Positions 48,101 to 57,288 of a stretch of 64,000 nt of DNA are shown here, piece by piece. A model generated the notes under the pieces. That model saw only the letters and a list, made by a program, of their open reading frames with translations. It did no database searches and was not told the origin of the DNA. Source of the stretch: Gallaecimonas xiamenensis 3-C-1 (lineage in GTDB: Bacteria > Pseudomonadota > Gammaproteobacteria > Enterobacterales > Gallaecimonadaceae); assembly GCF_000299915.1 (NCBI RefSeq), contig NZ_AMRI01000002.1, positions 124,001 to 188,000 on the forward strand. The letters are read 5' to 3'. The position numbers were made by a program, and so were the translations under genes. Every line of letters begins with the position of its first letter. Position 1 is the first letter of the stretch.

Positions 48101-48734
48101 CGTCTACTTCCATTACGTCAAAGCAGATGCACTCCCTGCCAATTTGAGCGTTGGTGCTCAGTTGCCCAGCGGAGCAGATGGGGATAACTGGTATTTCGAC
48201 GGTACTGGTACAGCACCGACTTCAGCTTCTACCCTGACTGTTGCCAATGCCATCGGATCTGTTGAGCTGAGCTATGAAGTCACCTCAGCGGCGATAAAGG
48301 CGCCTGCGGTCTCAGCGAGTACTGGCGCTAACTGGCCTGTGGCAGTCAAGCTGCCTACCACTATCGGTAGTACCAATCAGGTTATTGAGTCTGAAATTAC
48401 TGGTGGCGATGTGGCGGCCAAGTCCCAGGCTGTTGTTGTGGTTAATCCTGTTGGCGAGAAAGTAACAGCAACCTTGGCATCTGCCCCTAACAACGGTTCT
48501 GTCTCCCTCGACAACGGGGTGGCAACTTACACGCCCAATACCGGTTTTATCGGTGCAGATAGCTTTGGATATACCTTGACTGATGAGGCCGGTAACGTTT
48601 CCTTCGAGGGTACAGTGACCGTCCAAGTGGAACAAACCAATGCTGTCGACAAGAGCTTCGGTGGTGGCGGTGCCCTTGGCTTCCTGGCGCTGCTGTTGGC
48701 CCCTCTGGCTTGGCTGCGTCGTCGCCATGCCTGA
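45102..48734 (+). CDS. Secreted S8 subtilisin-like protease with GlyGly-CTERM tail, copy A
   Basis: A 1210-residue exported protease from the ATG at 45102 (AGAGGAA ribosome site). The order is signal peptide (MKPNSLFKISPLALALFALPSLA) and I9-like propeptide (about 50-165), then an S8 domain with Asp198, His266 and Ser595 (VVDSGIRPEN, GHGTHVAG, GTSMASPHVAG). A PA domain (about 410-535) is inserted before the Ser. C-terminal beta domains follow, including an Ig/cadherin-like module (TYTPNTGFIGADSFGYTLTD). The tail is a GGGG-ALG motif, one hydrophobic helix and RRRHA. Base use is more AT-rich than that of copy B and other neighbours. Confidence 0.93.
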   Translation: MKPNSLFKISPLALALFALPSLAEVTKAEQGLFFDKLTYQSQSVDKSKLPVLKQVATNRYIVELKGKPVAVYEGGISGLQSAKRDESGKILFGAQATRAYVSALETEQKATVAAIKKQFPAVTVKAQFDTVFNGLVVEGLDLDEASLRALPNVKNVYRDQLVHVQMDASLPIIKAPLAWNELGGRDSAGKGIRIAVVDSGIRPENPMFSDAGMEAPEAGSLPTDDYCHTTDPDFCNNKLIVARAYPASSSTSPDEYVGIPKGYNGHGTHVAGTAAGVPVSAEYGGAQYEISGVAPSAYLMAYKALYYNGNTASGLTSSLISAVNDAVKDGADVINNSWGGGPGGDPNFSAYKSVFENAEAAGVVVVTAAGNDGNAAKTVGCPGCVESGITVANTQTGRGFSQFAEVENLGQLPMVEGSSPVSLADLDTEALSAPLLAATSIDQANVEGCTSFPVDSFAGGYALISRGTCSFSEKADNASAAGALGIVVYNNNAGEGPFIMSMPGATVPGVMISKENGDAIESALANGNLTITLDPTWQAYTDSDLVDVMNASSSRGPNGDSSFIKPDMAAPGTNILSAASPDLDEGAFGVKTGTSMASPHVAGAAALVLAAHPDWTPAQVKAALTTTSNTHVLDDDGVTPANAFAKGAGRLETYKAIHAGLSVSPVSIAGNYCFDSCSFQVATTSLGEGDVTWVGSVQFDDSTVTGTLAVAGSETSELVFGADNKDGSFTLSVDTSQATKDKWYFGTITWQDSGYKYPQAHMPVAIYAGSSSDLTLLSSSGGVITANDSLAARTQVNNQSIDGEATLKVSFPEALSLQGTPVAVVKHGSQASLGYDEASRALTWTGTLDKPSLTVSSGPAWLDSLPSLTEGFAPETIACGSASQCDEGEVTLNAAGLGLSFVGQEVTKLTLGTNGYVALNGATVLQSYFNDAFPTTKATGAVLAPFWTDLDMSSVGQWYYSVLSDGIDNYLTFEWKDVPIYGDDSIKYTFQVLFKLNSSDVYFHYVKADALPANLSVGAQLPSGADGDNWYFDGTGTAPTSASTLTVANAIGSVELSYEVTSAAIKAPAVSASTGANWPVAVKLPTTIGSTNQVIESEITGGDVAAKSQAVVVVNPVGEKVTATLASAPNNGSVSLDNGVATYTPNTGFIGADSFGYTLTDEAGNVSFEGTVTVQVEQTNAVDKSFGGGGALGFLALLLAPLAWLRRRHA

Positions 48735-48752
48735 TCTGATAGTTCTTTGACC

Positions 48753-48776
48753 AAGGCCCCGCAAGGGGCCTTTTTT
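48753..48776 (+). terminator. Terminator of protease copy A
   Basis: AAGGCCCC and GGGGCCTT arms with a short loop and six T, 18 bases after the stop. Confidence 0.88.
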
Positions 48777-48816
48777 ATGGGGAAGGATTTTTCCTAGGCA
48801 GATGTGAAATGTGTAT

Positions 48817-48902
48817 TTGCGCATACGCTTAATGATGTTTGCTAATATGGTCGACTACAGATTTGGTACAGCTGTGCTTTTTGTTAACAACACCGCTGTA
48901 CC
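48817..48902 (+). promoter_or_regulatory. Promoter and leader hairpin of protease copy B
   Basis: TGCTAATAT (an extended -10 form) ends at 48848, with TTGCGC 20 bases before its -10 hexamer. Just after the expected start lies a perfect 8-base inverted repeat, GGTACAGC (48865-48872) and GCTGTACC (48895-48902). The rest of the roughly 148-base leader to the GTG start shows nothing else I recognise. The hairpin may protect the mRNA 5' end or be an operator. Confidence 0.4.
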
Positions 48903-49050
48903 GCTAACCAGGACCGGACGACGTGCGGCAAGGATGCTGAGCTTGGCCTAAGGGCTTATCCACCTTTCCCCTGTTCTTCCTTCCTCGTGTCAGGTTGTCG
49001 GCAATGCCTTTGGGGTCTTGCCGCGTTGTTTACATCCGAGGAACTTTGAC

Positions 49051-52000
49051 GTGAAAAGACAGATTTTGAGCCGTCTGACACCGCTGGCCTTGGCCATGGC
49101 GGCCTTGCCGGCCCTGGCGGTACAGTGGCAAAAGACGGAGCAGCCGCTGTTCGACCAGGCCACTGCGGTGCAGGGCGCCAAGAAAGAGGCCTTGAAGGCC
49201 GGTGACACCCTGCCCAACCGCTATATCATCGAGCTCCAGGCCAGCCCCTTGGCCCGCCTGGCCGATGCGCCCCGCACCAAGGGGGGCCGTATCGACCTGG
49301 CCAGCAGCCAGTCGCAGGGCTATCTGGCACAACTGCGCCATGATCAGAACCAGGTTGCCAGTGCCCTGACCCGCCAGTATCCCGGCGCCAAAGTGACCCA
49401 GCGCTTCGACACCCTTTTCAATGGCCTGGTGGTGCAGGGAGAAAACCTGGACCCGGCCAGCCTCAAGAGCATCAGCGGCGTTAAAAGGGTCTATCCCGAT
49501 CGGCTGATGGTCGCCAGCTACGACGCTTCACTGCCATTGGTGGGGGCGCCCGCCGTCTGGGAAGCGGTCGGTGGTACCAACCTGGCCGGTAAAGGGATCA
49601 AGGTCGCGGTGATCGACAGCGGCATCCGCCCCGAAAACCCCATGTTCGCCGACGCCGGCTATACCGCGCCCACAGGGTTGCCTGACAACGACTACTGCCA
49701 CACAGTGGATGCCAGTTTTTGTAACAACAAATTGATCCTGGCCCGCAGTTACCCGGCCCTGGCCGAAGCCAGCCCCAATGAATACAAAGACTCGCCTCTG
49801 GGATATGACAGCCATGGCAGCCATGTGGCCGGTATTGCCGTGGGCAACCCGGTCAGCCTGACCCGCAACGGTGCCACTTTTGACGTTGCCGGCGTGGCTC
49901 CTGGGGCCTACCTGATGGTGTACAAGGCCCTGTTCAGCGATGGCGAGCATGCCTATGGCGCCACCTCCAGCCTGATGCAGGCCCTGGTCGATGCGGTTAA
50001 CGACGGCGCCGACGTCATCAACAACTCCTGGGGCGGCGGCCCTGGTGGCGATCCTGCCGATTCTCCCTACAGCACCCTATATAAAAGTGCTGAAGAGATG
50101 GGGGTGGTGGTGGTGACTGCCGCCGGTAATGACGGCAACAGCGCACAAACCATAGGCTGCCCGGCCTGCTCCGAGTCCGGCATCACTGTGGCCAACACCC
50201 AGACAGGGCGTGTCTTTGCCAACGCTCTGACCGTGGACGGCAACAGCTACGACAGCCTGGAGGGGGGCACTGTCGCCCTCAGCGGCTTGGACCAGGTCAG
50301 CCGCAGCGGCACCCTGGTGTCGGCGGCAGTAGCCGTGCCAGCCAATCCCTTGGCCTGTGACAGCTACAGTGCCGGTACCTTTAATGACCAATGGGTGCTG
50401 GTTGATCGCGGCGAATGTACCTTTGATGAAAAGGCCACCAAGCTGATTGCAGCCGGTGCCAAGGGCCTGGTAATGGCCAACAACGACGCCAACGCCCCCT
50501 TTGCCGCTTACGCCCCCTCGGCTTCGGTGCCCCTGGTCATGGTCAGCAAGGCGGACGGCGAGTTGCTTACCACCAAGCTGCTGTCGGGAGGCCTGGCGGT
50601 CAGCGTGGCGGCTAGCCAGCACATCGTTTCCCAGTCCCAGTGGCTTGACGCCATGAACGACTCCTCTTCTCGGGGCCCCAATGGCGACAGTCGTGTCCTC
50701 AAGCCAGACCTGGCCGCTCCAGGAACCGACATCATCTCTGCTGCCTCCCCCGACACCATGGGCCAGTTTGCCAGCCTGACAGGTACCTCCATGGCTAGCC
50801 CGGCCGTGGCCGGTGCCGCTGCCCTGGTGAAGGCGGCGCACCCGGACTGGAGCGCTGTGCAGGTGAAGGCGGCCCTGACCACCACGGCCAACCCCCAGGT
50901 GAAAGACGATGATGGCATCAGCAAGGCGACCCCCTTTGCCATGGGCGCCGGCCGTCTGGATGTGGCCTTGGCGGTGCAGGCTGGCCTGAGTGTTGCCCCG
51001 GTTTCCCTGGTAGACAGCAACTGTGTCATCGATTGTGAACTGAGCTTCAATGCCCAGAGCCTGGCTGGCGCCGCTGTTTGGCAGGGCAAAGTGACCTTCG
51101 ACAACCCGGCCGTCATCGCCAGCTTGGATACTGGGGAGAGCGATCCTTCCCAGCTGACCCTGACTGCCGGCGGCAGCCAGAAAGAGGTGACGCTCAAGGT
51201 GGACACCGCCAGCCTGGCCAAGGACAGTTGGTACTTCGGTGCCGTAACCTGGCAGGACAAGGCCGGCCAACACCCCGATGCCCGTATGGCGGTGGCCATC
51301 TACAACGGTAGTCAGTCTCAGGCCAAGGTGTTGACCATGAGCCAGGGTAGCGAGCTGGGTCTGGGGAACAGCCAGGCTGGGCAACTGGTGTTTACCAACA
51401 GGGCGGGCAATAGCTACACGGATCTGACCATGACGGTCCCCCCCGGCCTCTGGTTTGATGGTGCCCCCAGCCAAAGCAGCAACTTCAGCGGCATCCTGAC
51501 CCGGGATCCCGGCAAGGGCACCCTGAGTTTCTTCGGCAATGTCAGCCCCGGTGACCTGGAGGTCAAGACCGTTCCGCAATGGGTGGAAGATCTGCCCAGC
51601 CTGTCGACAGTCCCGGAGGCGTCGGGTTTTGCCTGCAGCAGCAATTGTGACGACGGCAGTGCCTTGGTCACCCTGGCGGGCGAGAACAGCTTCGCCTTCC
51701 TCGATATCCAGGCAACCGCTGTTGATATTTCCTTCAACGGCTACCTGGCTTTCAACGGCGCCCGCATCGCCGGCCAAAATATGCAGTTCCTGCCCAGCGA
51801 AGCGGTCACCGGTGCCCTGCTGGCGCCTTTCTGGGGCGATCTGCGGATGAACGCCGACAGCCGTCTGTACAGCGCCGTGCTGACCCAGGACGGCAGCCAG
51901 TACCAGGTCTTCGAGTGGTACAAAATGGCCGACTACCAGGATACGGCCGGTGCCAAGCCGTACAGCTTCCAGGTGATCGTCAGCAACACCGGCGGCCAAG

Positions 52001-52683
52001 TCTATGTCCACTATCTGGATCTGAGCGACCTGCCGGACTACCTGGTGACCGGTGCCCAAGACAGTACTGGCCTGGTCGGTGTCAGCCTCTATGCCAGGGG
52101 CTCCGGCCAGGCGTCTGGCACCGCACCCACCAGCAACAGCGCCTACCTGTTTCAATACCAGCCGGCCGGCAAGCTGGTTATCGACTACAGCCTGGCCGCT
52201 GCTCCCCGTAGCTTGGCCATCAGCCTGGAGCAGGACAGCAGCACCAGCCTGGACCTGACCCAGGGCCTGGTGCAGGGCAAGCTGGTGGTCAATGCCGAGG
52301 TGGACAACCTAGTGCAGTCCAACAAGGCCTCCAGCCTATGGCAGGTGGAACCTCAAGGGGCCGTGACCGCCCTTATTGCCACTCAGCCTGCCCAGGGCAC
52401 TGCCAACCTGGATGGCCAGGGTAAGGTGACCTACACCCCCAAAGCCGGCTTTAGCGGCAGCGACCGGTTCGGCTACCGCCTGACCGACGCCAAGGGCAAC
52501 ACCAGCCTGGAAGGCCAGGTCAGTGTCACCGTTACGGCGGTGGGTACCACCACCCCTGACCCTGACACCGGCGGTAACGGCGGTACCACTGAACAGCCCA
52601 GCTCCGGCGGTGGCGGCGGTGCCTTGGGCTGGTTAGCCCTGCTGCTGGTGCCCCTGGCTTGGGGCCGGCGCCGCCGGTACTGA
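49051..52683 (+). CDS. Secreted S8 subtilisin-like protease with GlyGly-CTERM tail, copy B
   Basis: Paralogue of the preceding gene and, from the GTG at 49051, exactly the same length (1210 residues). The GTG is chosen because GAGGAAC lies before it as in copy A and the signal peptide begins there (KRQILSRLTPLALAMAALPALA). Catalytic residues are Asp189, His255 and Ser580 (VIDSGIRPEN, SHGSHVAG, GTSMASPAVAG). A PA domain, C-terminal beta modules and a GlyGly-CTERM tail (GGGGG-ALG, hydrophobic helix, GRRRRY) follow. The segments YCHTVD, CNNKLILAR and NNSWGGGPGGDP are near-identical to copy A. Codon use is GC-rich, as in the rest of the window. Confidence 0.93.
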   Translation: MKRQILSRLTPLALAMAALPALAVQWQKTEQPLFDQATAVQGAKKEALKAGDTLPNRYIIELQASPLARLADAPRTKGGRIDLASSQSQGYLAQLRHDQNQVASALTRQYPGAKVTQRFDTLFNGLVVQGENLDPASLKSISGVKRVYPDRLMVASYDASLPLVGAPAVWEAVGGTNLAGKGIKVAVIDSGIRPENPMFADAGYTAPTGLPDNDYCHTVDASFCNNKLILARSYPALAEASPNEYKDSPLGYDSHGSHVAGIAVGNPVSLTRNGATFDVAGVAPGAYLMVYKALFSDGEHAYGATSSLMQALVDAVNDGADVINNSWGGGPGGDPADSPYSTLYKSAEEMGVVVVTAAGNDGNSAQTIGCPACSESGITVANTQTGRVFANALTVDGNSYDSLEGGTVALSGLDQVSRSGTLVSAAVAVPANPLACDSYSAGTFNDQWVLVDRGECTFDEKATKLIAAGAKGLVMANNDANAPFAAYAPSASVPLVMVSKADGELLTTKLLSGGLAVSVAASQHIVSQSQWLDAMNDSSSRGPNGDSRVLKPDLAAPGTDIISAASPDTMGQFASLTGTSMASPAVAGAAALVKAAHPDWSAVQVKAALTTTANPQVKDDDGISKATPFAMGAGRLDVALAVQAGLSVAPVSLVDSNCVIDCELSFNAQSLAGAAVWQGKVTFDNPAVIASLDTGESDPSQLTLTAGGSQKEVTLKVDTASLAKDSWYFGAVTWQDKAGQHPDARMAVAIYNGSQSQAKVLTMSQGSELGLGNSQAGQLVFTNRAGNSYTDLTMTVPPGLWFDGAPSQSSNFSGILTRDPGKGTLSFFGNVSPGDLEVKTVPQWVEDLPSLSTVPEASGFACSSNCDDGSALVTLAGENSFAFLDIQATAVDISFNGYLAFNGARIAGQNMQFLPSEAVTGALLAPFWGDLRMNADSRLYSAVLTQDGSQYQVFEWYKMADYQDTAGAKPYSFQVIVSNTGGQVYVHYLDLSDLPDYLVTGAQDSTGLVGVSLYARGSGQASGTAPTSNSAYLFQYQPAGKLVIDYSLAAAPRSLAISLEQDSSTSLDLTQGLVQGKLVVNAEVDNLVQSNKASSLWQVEPQGAVTALIATQPAQGTANLDGQGKVTYTPKAGFSGSDRFGYRLTDAKGNTSLEGQVSVTVTAVGTTTPDPDTGGNGGTTEQPSSGGGGGALGWLALLLVPLAWGRRRRY

Positions 52684-52693
52684 AGCCAGCAAT

Positions 52694-52720
52694 AAAAAAG
52701 GCCCCTTCAGGGGCCTTTTT
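52694..52720. terminator. Bidirectional terminator between protease copy B and hslO
   Basis: AAGGCCCC-TTCA-GGGGCCTT hairpin with A-run and T-run. Confidence 0.9.
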
Positions 52721-52731
52721 GTTGGGCGATG

Positions 52732-53592
52732 TCAGTGGGTGCCGTCCGCTGCCTGGTTGGCGCCGGCGAAGAGGCCGGCGATATCCACGGCGTCAAACTG
52801 GTAGCGCTTGCGGCAGTACTCGCAGTCCATCTCCAGGGTACCGTTGTGCTCGGCCAGCATGGACTCGGCTTCGGCCTGGCCCAGGGACACCAGGGCGCCT
52901 TCACAGCGTTGGCGGGAGCAGGTGCAGCTGAAGCTGACCGCCTGGGGGTCGAACAGGCGCACTTGTTCTTGGTGGAAGAGCCGGTGCAGTACTTCTTCGG
53001 CCTCAAGACCAAACAGCTCTTCGGCCTTGATGGTCTCGGTGAGGGTGGACAGATGCTCGAAGTCCTGTTCCACGTCATGGCCAGGCAGCACCTGCAGCAT
53101 CATGCCGGCGGCCTTTTCGCCTTCGGCAAAGAGCCAGAGGCGGGTGGGCAGCTGCTCGGAATTGGCGAAGTAGCCTTCCAGCACCTGGGCCAGGGTATCC
53201 CCTTCCAGGCCCACTACCCCTTGGTAGCGCTCGCCGTCTTTGGGGGTAATGGTGATCACCAGGTAGCCCTGGCCGACCATGTCAGCCAGGGTGCCGTCCG
53301 GCACCTCGCCCTGGTAGCGGGCCACGCCGCGCAACACCTGCTGGTGGTTGCCGTTGATCACCAGCAGGCTGACGGGGCCGTTGCCCTGCAGCTGCACTGT
53401 GATCTCCCCTTCGAACTTGAGGGTGGCGGTCAGCAGGCTGGTGGCCGCCATCAGCTGGCCCAGCAGGCGCTGGATAGGAGCAGGGTACTGGTGGTTGGCC
53501 AATATGGCCTGGAAACTCTGGTCGAGCTGAACCAGTTCGCCCCTTACCTGGGCGTCTTCAAAAAGGAAGCGATGAAGCTGATCTTGGGCCAT
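52732..53592 (-). CDS. hslO: Redox-regulated chaperone Hsp33
   Basis: Holdase activated by oxidation. The 286-residue product has the N-terminal domain (about 1-180; [24 protein letters not shown]) and the C-terminal zinc switch with CTC ([11 protein letters not shown]) and CEYC. The four cysteines release zinc and form disulfides under oxidative stress. It is 7 bases downstream of hslR in the same operon, as in E. coli, and convergent to protease copy B. Confidence 0.96.
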   Translation of the reverse strand: MAQDQLHRFLFEDAQVRGELVQLDQSFQAILANHQYPAPIQRLLGQLMAATSLLTATLKFEGEITVQLQGNGPVSLLVINGNHQQVLRGVARYQGEVPDGTLADMVGQGYLVITITPKDGERYQGVVGLEGDTLAQVLEGYFANSEQLPTRLWLFAEGEKAAGMMLQVLPGHDVEQDFEHLSTLTETIKAEELFGLEAEEVLHRLFHQEQVRLFDPQAVSFSCTCSRQRCEGALVSLGQAEAESMLAEHNGTLEMDCEYCRKRYQFDAVDIAGLFAGANQAADGTH

Positions 53593-53599
53593 GAGCGGG

Positions 53600-53998
53600 T
53601 CACTCCTGATGCTTGAAATCTCTCAGCTGCCGGCGCTGTTTTTTGTCCGGCTTGGTGTCGGGGTGCGGATTGTACAGGGCATTGAGCTTTCGTGCCTCGG
53701 CATTTTTGGCTCTCTTTTCGACGCTCTGGGGGGTTTCTTCGTAGAGCTGCTGGGCCACAGGGGCGGGGCCACGTTGCTCGGACAAGCCCAGCACCAGCAC
53801 TTCCCGCTCGTCGCTACCGGACCAAAAGCGCACCAGGGCGCCCAGCTCCACTACCTTGGCGGCCTTGACCCTGTTGCCGTTGTAGTGGACCTTGCCCCCT
53901 TCCACCTGGGCCCGGGCCAGGGAACGGGTCTTGAAGAAGCGGGCCGCCCAGAGCCACTTGTCCAGGCGAACTTTTGGGTCACTTTGCTTGTCTGTCAT
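53600..53998 (-). CDS. hslR: Ribosome-associated heat-shock protein Hsp15
   Basis: S4-domain RNA-binding protein that recycles free 50S subunits carrying nascent chains. The 132-residue product has the S4 motif [19 protein letters not shown], then [12 protein letters not shown], and the basic C-terminal tail ([25 protein letters not shown]) that matches E. coli Hsp15. The ATG at 53998 is preferred over a GTG two codons upstream because AAGGTG lies directly before it. First gene of the hslR-hslO pair. Confidence 0.95.
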   Translation of the reverse strand: MTDKQSDPKVRLDKWLWAARFFKTRSLARAQVEGGKVHYNGNRVKAAKVVELGALVRFWSGSDEREVLVLGLSEQRGPAPVAQQLYEETPQSVEKRAKNAEARKLNALYNPHPDTKPDKKQRRQLRDFKHQE

Positions 53999-54027
53999 AG
54001 GCACCTTCGTTTTACTGTGCCCATTAT

Positions 54028-54096
54028 GACCAAGTTGCCCATGGATTGCAGGGGCTGGAGGCGAGTTGCAAGAGGCCGGGCTATTGCAACTTGGTC
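54028..54096. repeat. Interlocked inverted repeats between hslR and gspC
   Basis: GACCAAGTTGC (54028-54038) pairs perfectly with GCAACTTGGTC (54086-54096). The inner AGTTGCAA (54064-54071) also pairs perfectly with TTGCAACT (54084-54091). The two pairings share the right arm, so they cannot both form. The rest of the 294-base gap has a TTGACA box at 54195-54200, a possible -35 for the gsp operon without a convincing -10. Confidence 0.55.
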
Positions 54097-54292
54097 GTCA
54101 TATTGAGACCTTAGCCTAGGGAGGCCCAGGCCACCGTTGCATTTACATCTGCCTTAGTTTTAACTAGCTGCTGCAGTTAACGTTAAGATCGAATTTGACA
54201 TACTTTCTTCACATTCTCTGTGCCTTATTACGATTAAAAAGGGGTCACAGCCCACACCAGGGACAGGTGGATTCCAGGGGGCTGTTATAACA

Positions 54293-55171
54293 ATGAATAC
54301 CGAATTGCTTCTTGAGCGTGCCTCGGATTGGGCACGGCGCTTGCCCGAAAAAACCTTGCAGCGCTTCCTTACCCTCATCTTCAGCATGGTGGCCTTGTGG
54401 CTGCTGGCAGGGCTTTGCTGGCAACTGGCCACCCCTGTACCGCCTGTTGAGCGCTGGCAACCGTCCCAGGCCGGCCAGGGTGAGTCCCTGGACCTGAGTG
54501 GCCTGTCCGCCCACCCCTTGTTCGGCATTGCCGCCCCGGAGCAGCAGGCGCCGGTGCAGGAAGTGGTGGACGCGCCCGAGACCCGCCTCAAGCTCAAACT
54601 GAGCGGCCTGGTGGCCGAAAGCCACACCGGTAGTGGCGTGGCCATTATCGAAAGCCAGGGTAGCCAGCGGGCCTACCGGGTCGGTGACGACATCAAGGGC
54701 ACCTCCGCCAAGATCAAACGCATCCTTTGGGACAGGGTGCTGCTGGACAACCGCAACCAGACCGAAGCCCTGATGCTGGACGGCAAGGAATACCAGCCCC
54801 TGGCCAGGCCTGCCCCGGTACCGGCCGGCCGCCGCCCGGCACCGACCTCGGTCAGCGCGGACCAGGTCAGGGACAGCCTGGCCGCTGCCAAGGCCAACCC
54901 GGCCTCCATCAGCGAGTTGGTGCGTTTCTCCCCCTCCCGCCAGGACGACAGCCTTGTCGGCTACCTGGTGGCACCCGGCTCCAAACCGCAACTTTTCAAC
55001 AGCCTGGGCCTGGAAAAAGGCGACCTGGTCAAAGCCATCAACGGCTATGACCTGACCGATCCGGCACAGGCCATGGATATTCTCAGTCAGCTCGGCACCC
55101 TGGACAGCCTCGCCCTCGACATAGAGCGCGGCGGCCAGGCCATGAACCTCAGCATCAGTATCGAGCAATGA
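54293..55171 (+). CDS. gspC: Type II secretion inner-membrane protein GspC
   Basis: Clamp between the inner-membrane platform and the outer-membrane secretin. The 292-residue product has one transmembrane helix (about 26-43), a homology region (about 95-160; KLKLSGLVAESHTGSGVAIIESQGSQRAYRVGD split by RLKLK) that contacts GspD, and a C-terminal PDZ domain (about 205-290; SLGLEKGDLVKAINGYDLTDP). First gene of the operon; the next start is 26 bases after its stop. The order C to L is the standard one. Confidence 0.95.
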   Translation: MNTELLLERASDWARRLPEKTLQRFLTLIFSMVALWLLAGLCWQLATPVPPVERWQPSQAGQGESLDLSGLSAHPLFGIAAPEQQAPVQEVVDAPETRLKLKLSGLVAESHTGSGVAIIESQGSQRAYRVGDDIKGTSAKIKRILWDRVLLDNRNQTEALMLDGKEYQPLARPAPVPAGRRPAPTSVSADQVRDSLAAAKANPASISELVRFSPSRQDDSLVGYLVAPGSKPQLFNSLGLEKGDLVKAINGYDLTDPAQAMDILSQLGTLDSLALDIERGGQAMNLSISIEQ

Positions 55172-55197
55172 CCGCCATCAAGCATAAAGGAAGGACT

Positions 55198-57288
55198 ATG
55201 GCCAAGAATCACGGCGTCAAGCCGACACTGGCGGCGGCCTTGTTGACGGCCCTGTTGGCGGGCAGCCCCTTGCTGCCGGCCCTGGCCGCAGAAAGTGGCG
55301 AGCCTGCCACCTACTCGGCCCAGTTCAGGGACACCGACATCAACGAATTCATCTCCACCGTTTCGGCGGTGCTGAAGAAGACCATCATCGTCGACCCCTC
55401 GGTGCGCGGCAAAATCGACGTGCGTTCCTATGACCAGATGACGGCCGACCAGTATTACGGCTTCTTCCAGAACGTGTTGGACGTCTACGGCTTTGCCGTG
55501 GTGGAAATGCCCAACGGCGTGCTCAAGGTGGTCAAGGCCAAGGACGCCAAGACCGGCGCCATACCGGTGCTGGAAGACAAGGCTGGGGAAGCCGGCGGCG
55601 ACGAGATGATCACCCGGGTTATCCAGGTACACAACGTGCCGGTACGGGAACTGTCGCCGTTGCTGCGCCAACTGGTGGACAACGCCGGGGCCGGCAACGT
55701 GGTCCACTATGACGACTCCAACGTGCTGATCGTCACCGGCCGTTCCGGGGTGGTGGACCGCATCGACCAGATAGTACGGCGGGTGGACAAGGCCGGCGAC
55801 CAGGAAGTCAAAGTGGTCAAGCTCAAGTACGCTTCGGCCAACCAGGTGGTGGATATCCTCAACGATCTCAACAAGGGGTCGGGGAGCGCCAACCAGAACA
55901 ACAATAATCCCCTGGCCGTCAAAGTGGTGGCGGACGAGCGCACCAACTCGGTGCTGGTGTCCGGTGAGGCCAAGGCCAGGGCCCGCATCGTGCGCACCAT
56001 CGAAGAGCTGGACACCAACCAGCAGAACACCGGCAATACCCGGGTTATCTACCTGCAATACGCCAAGGCCAAGGACCTGGTGGATGTGCTGCAAGGGGTG
56101 TCCGACTCCATCCAGGCCGAGGACCAGCAAGGCCAGGCCCAGGCCAGGTCCAGTACCCGTAACCGCCAGCAGGTGTCCATCAAGGCCCACGAAGAGACCA
56201 ACTCCCTGGTGCTGACCGGCCAGCCTGACCTGCTCAGCAACCTGGCCAATGTGGTGGCCCAGTTGGATATCCGCCGGGCCCAGGTCCATGTGGAAGCGAT
56301 GATCGTCGAGATTTACGACGGTGACGGCACCGACCTGGGGGTGCAGTGGGTGTCCAAAGATTACGGCCTGCAGCAGTTCTCCAACGGCAACTTCCCCAGC
56401 CTCACCCAGATTGGCGCCGCCGCCCTGGCCGCGCAGGGAGAGGACGGCACCACCACCACAGTGGTCAATCGGGACGGTTCCACCACCACCAGTTCCACCC
56501 CTGACACCCAGGGTGACTACAGCCTGCTGGCCCAGGTGCTGGGCAGCGTCAACGGTGCCATGTGGGGGGTGATCAAGGACGACTGGGGCGCCGTTATCCA
56601 GGCGGTCAGCACCAACACCAAGGCCAATATCCTGTCGACCCCCTCGGTCACCACCCTGGACAACAAGGAAGCGTCCTTCGTGGCCGGTGAGGACGTACCG
56701 CTGTTGACCGGCTCCACCGCCAGCGACTCCAACTCCAACCCCTTCCAGACCATAGAGCGCCAGCAGCTGGGTGTGAAACTCAACGTCACCCCCCAGATCA
56801 ACAAGGGCGATACGGTACAGCTGGAGATCAAGCAGGAAGTGTCCAGTCGGGCCGGTAACACCGCCGTGGACATCACCCTCAACAAGCGGGAAGTGAACAC
56901 CACAGTGCTGGTGGAAGACGGTGACACCATAGTGCTGGGAGGCCTGATTGACGAGGACGTCCAGGAATCCGAGTCCAAGGTGCCGCTGCTGGGTGACATT
57001 CCCATTATCGGCCACCTGTTCAGCTCTACCTCCACCTCCAAGCGCAAGCGTAACCTGATGGTGTTTATCCATCCCACCATAGTGCGGGACGCCGACACCC
57101 TGCGCGAGCTGAGCCGCCGCAAGTACAACCTGATGCACCGCCAGCAGGAGAAGCGCCGGGAAGACGGCATCAGCCTGATGCCCTTTATGGATCCTCCCGA
57201 GCTGCCGCCTTGGGATGACAACCTGGCCCGTCCTCCCAGCCTGGAGGAGTACCTGGAAAAGCAAGCACGTGAGCAAAAGGATGACTGA
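55198..57288 (+). CDS. gspD: Type II secretion secretin GspD
   Basis: Outer-membrane channel of the type II system. From the ATG with AAGGAAGG the product is 696 residues: signal peptide (to about LAA, residue 30), N0 domain (about 35-115; [18 protein letters not shown]), N1-N3 domains (about 125-350), and the secretin core (about 355-610; [29 protein letters not shown]). A C-terminal S-domain-like tail follows. An in-frame start 10 codons upstream overlaps gspC and is less likely. The stop overlaps gspE by 8 bases. Confidence 0.96.
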   Translation: MAKNHGVKPTLAAALLTALLAGSPLLPALAAESGEPATYSAQFRDTDINEFISTVSAVLKKTIIVDPSVRGKIDVRSYDQMTADQYYGFFQNVLDVYGFAVVEMPNGVLKVVKAKDAKTGAIPVLEDKAGEAGGDEMITRVIQVHNVPVRELSPLLRQLVDNAGAGNVVHYDDSNVLIVTGRSGVVDRIDQIVRRVDKAGDQEVKVVKLKYASANQVVDILNDLNKGSGSANQNNNNPLAVKVVADERTNSVLVSGEAKARARIVRTIEELDTNQQNTGNTRVIYLQYAKAKDLVDVLQGVSDSIQAEDQQGQAQARSSTRNRQQVSIKAHEETNSLVLTGQPDLLSNLANVVAQLDIRRAQVHVEAMIVEIYDGDGTDLGVQWVSKDYGLQQFSNGNFPSLTQIGAAALAAQGEDGTTTTVVNRDGSTTTSSTPDTQGDYSLLAQVLGSVNGAMWGVIKDDWGAVIQAVSTNTKANILSTPSVTTLDNKEASFVAGEDVPLLTGSTASDSNSNPFQTIERQQLGVKLNVTPQINKGDTVQLEIKQEVSSRAGNTAVDITLNKREVNTTVLVEDGDTIVLGGLIDEDVQESESKVPLLGDIPIIGHLFSSTSTSKRKRNLMVFIHPTIVRDADTLRELSRRKYNLMHRQQEKRREDGISLMPFMDPPELPPWDDNLARPPSLEEYLEKQAREQKDD

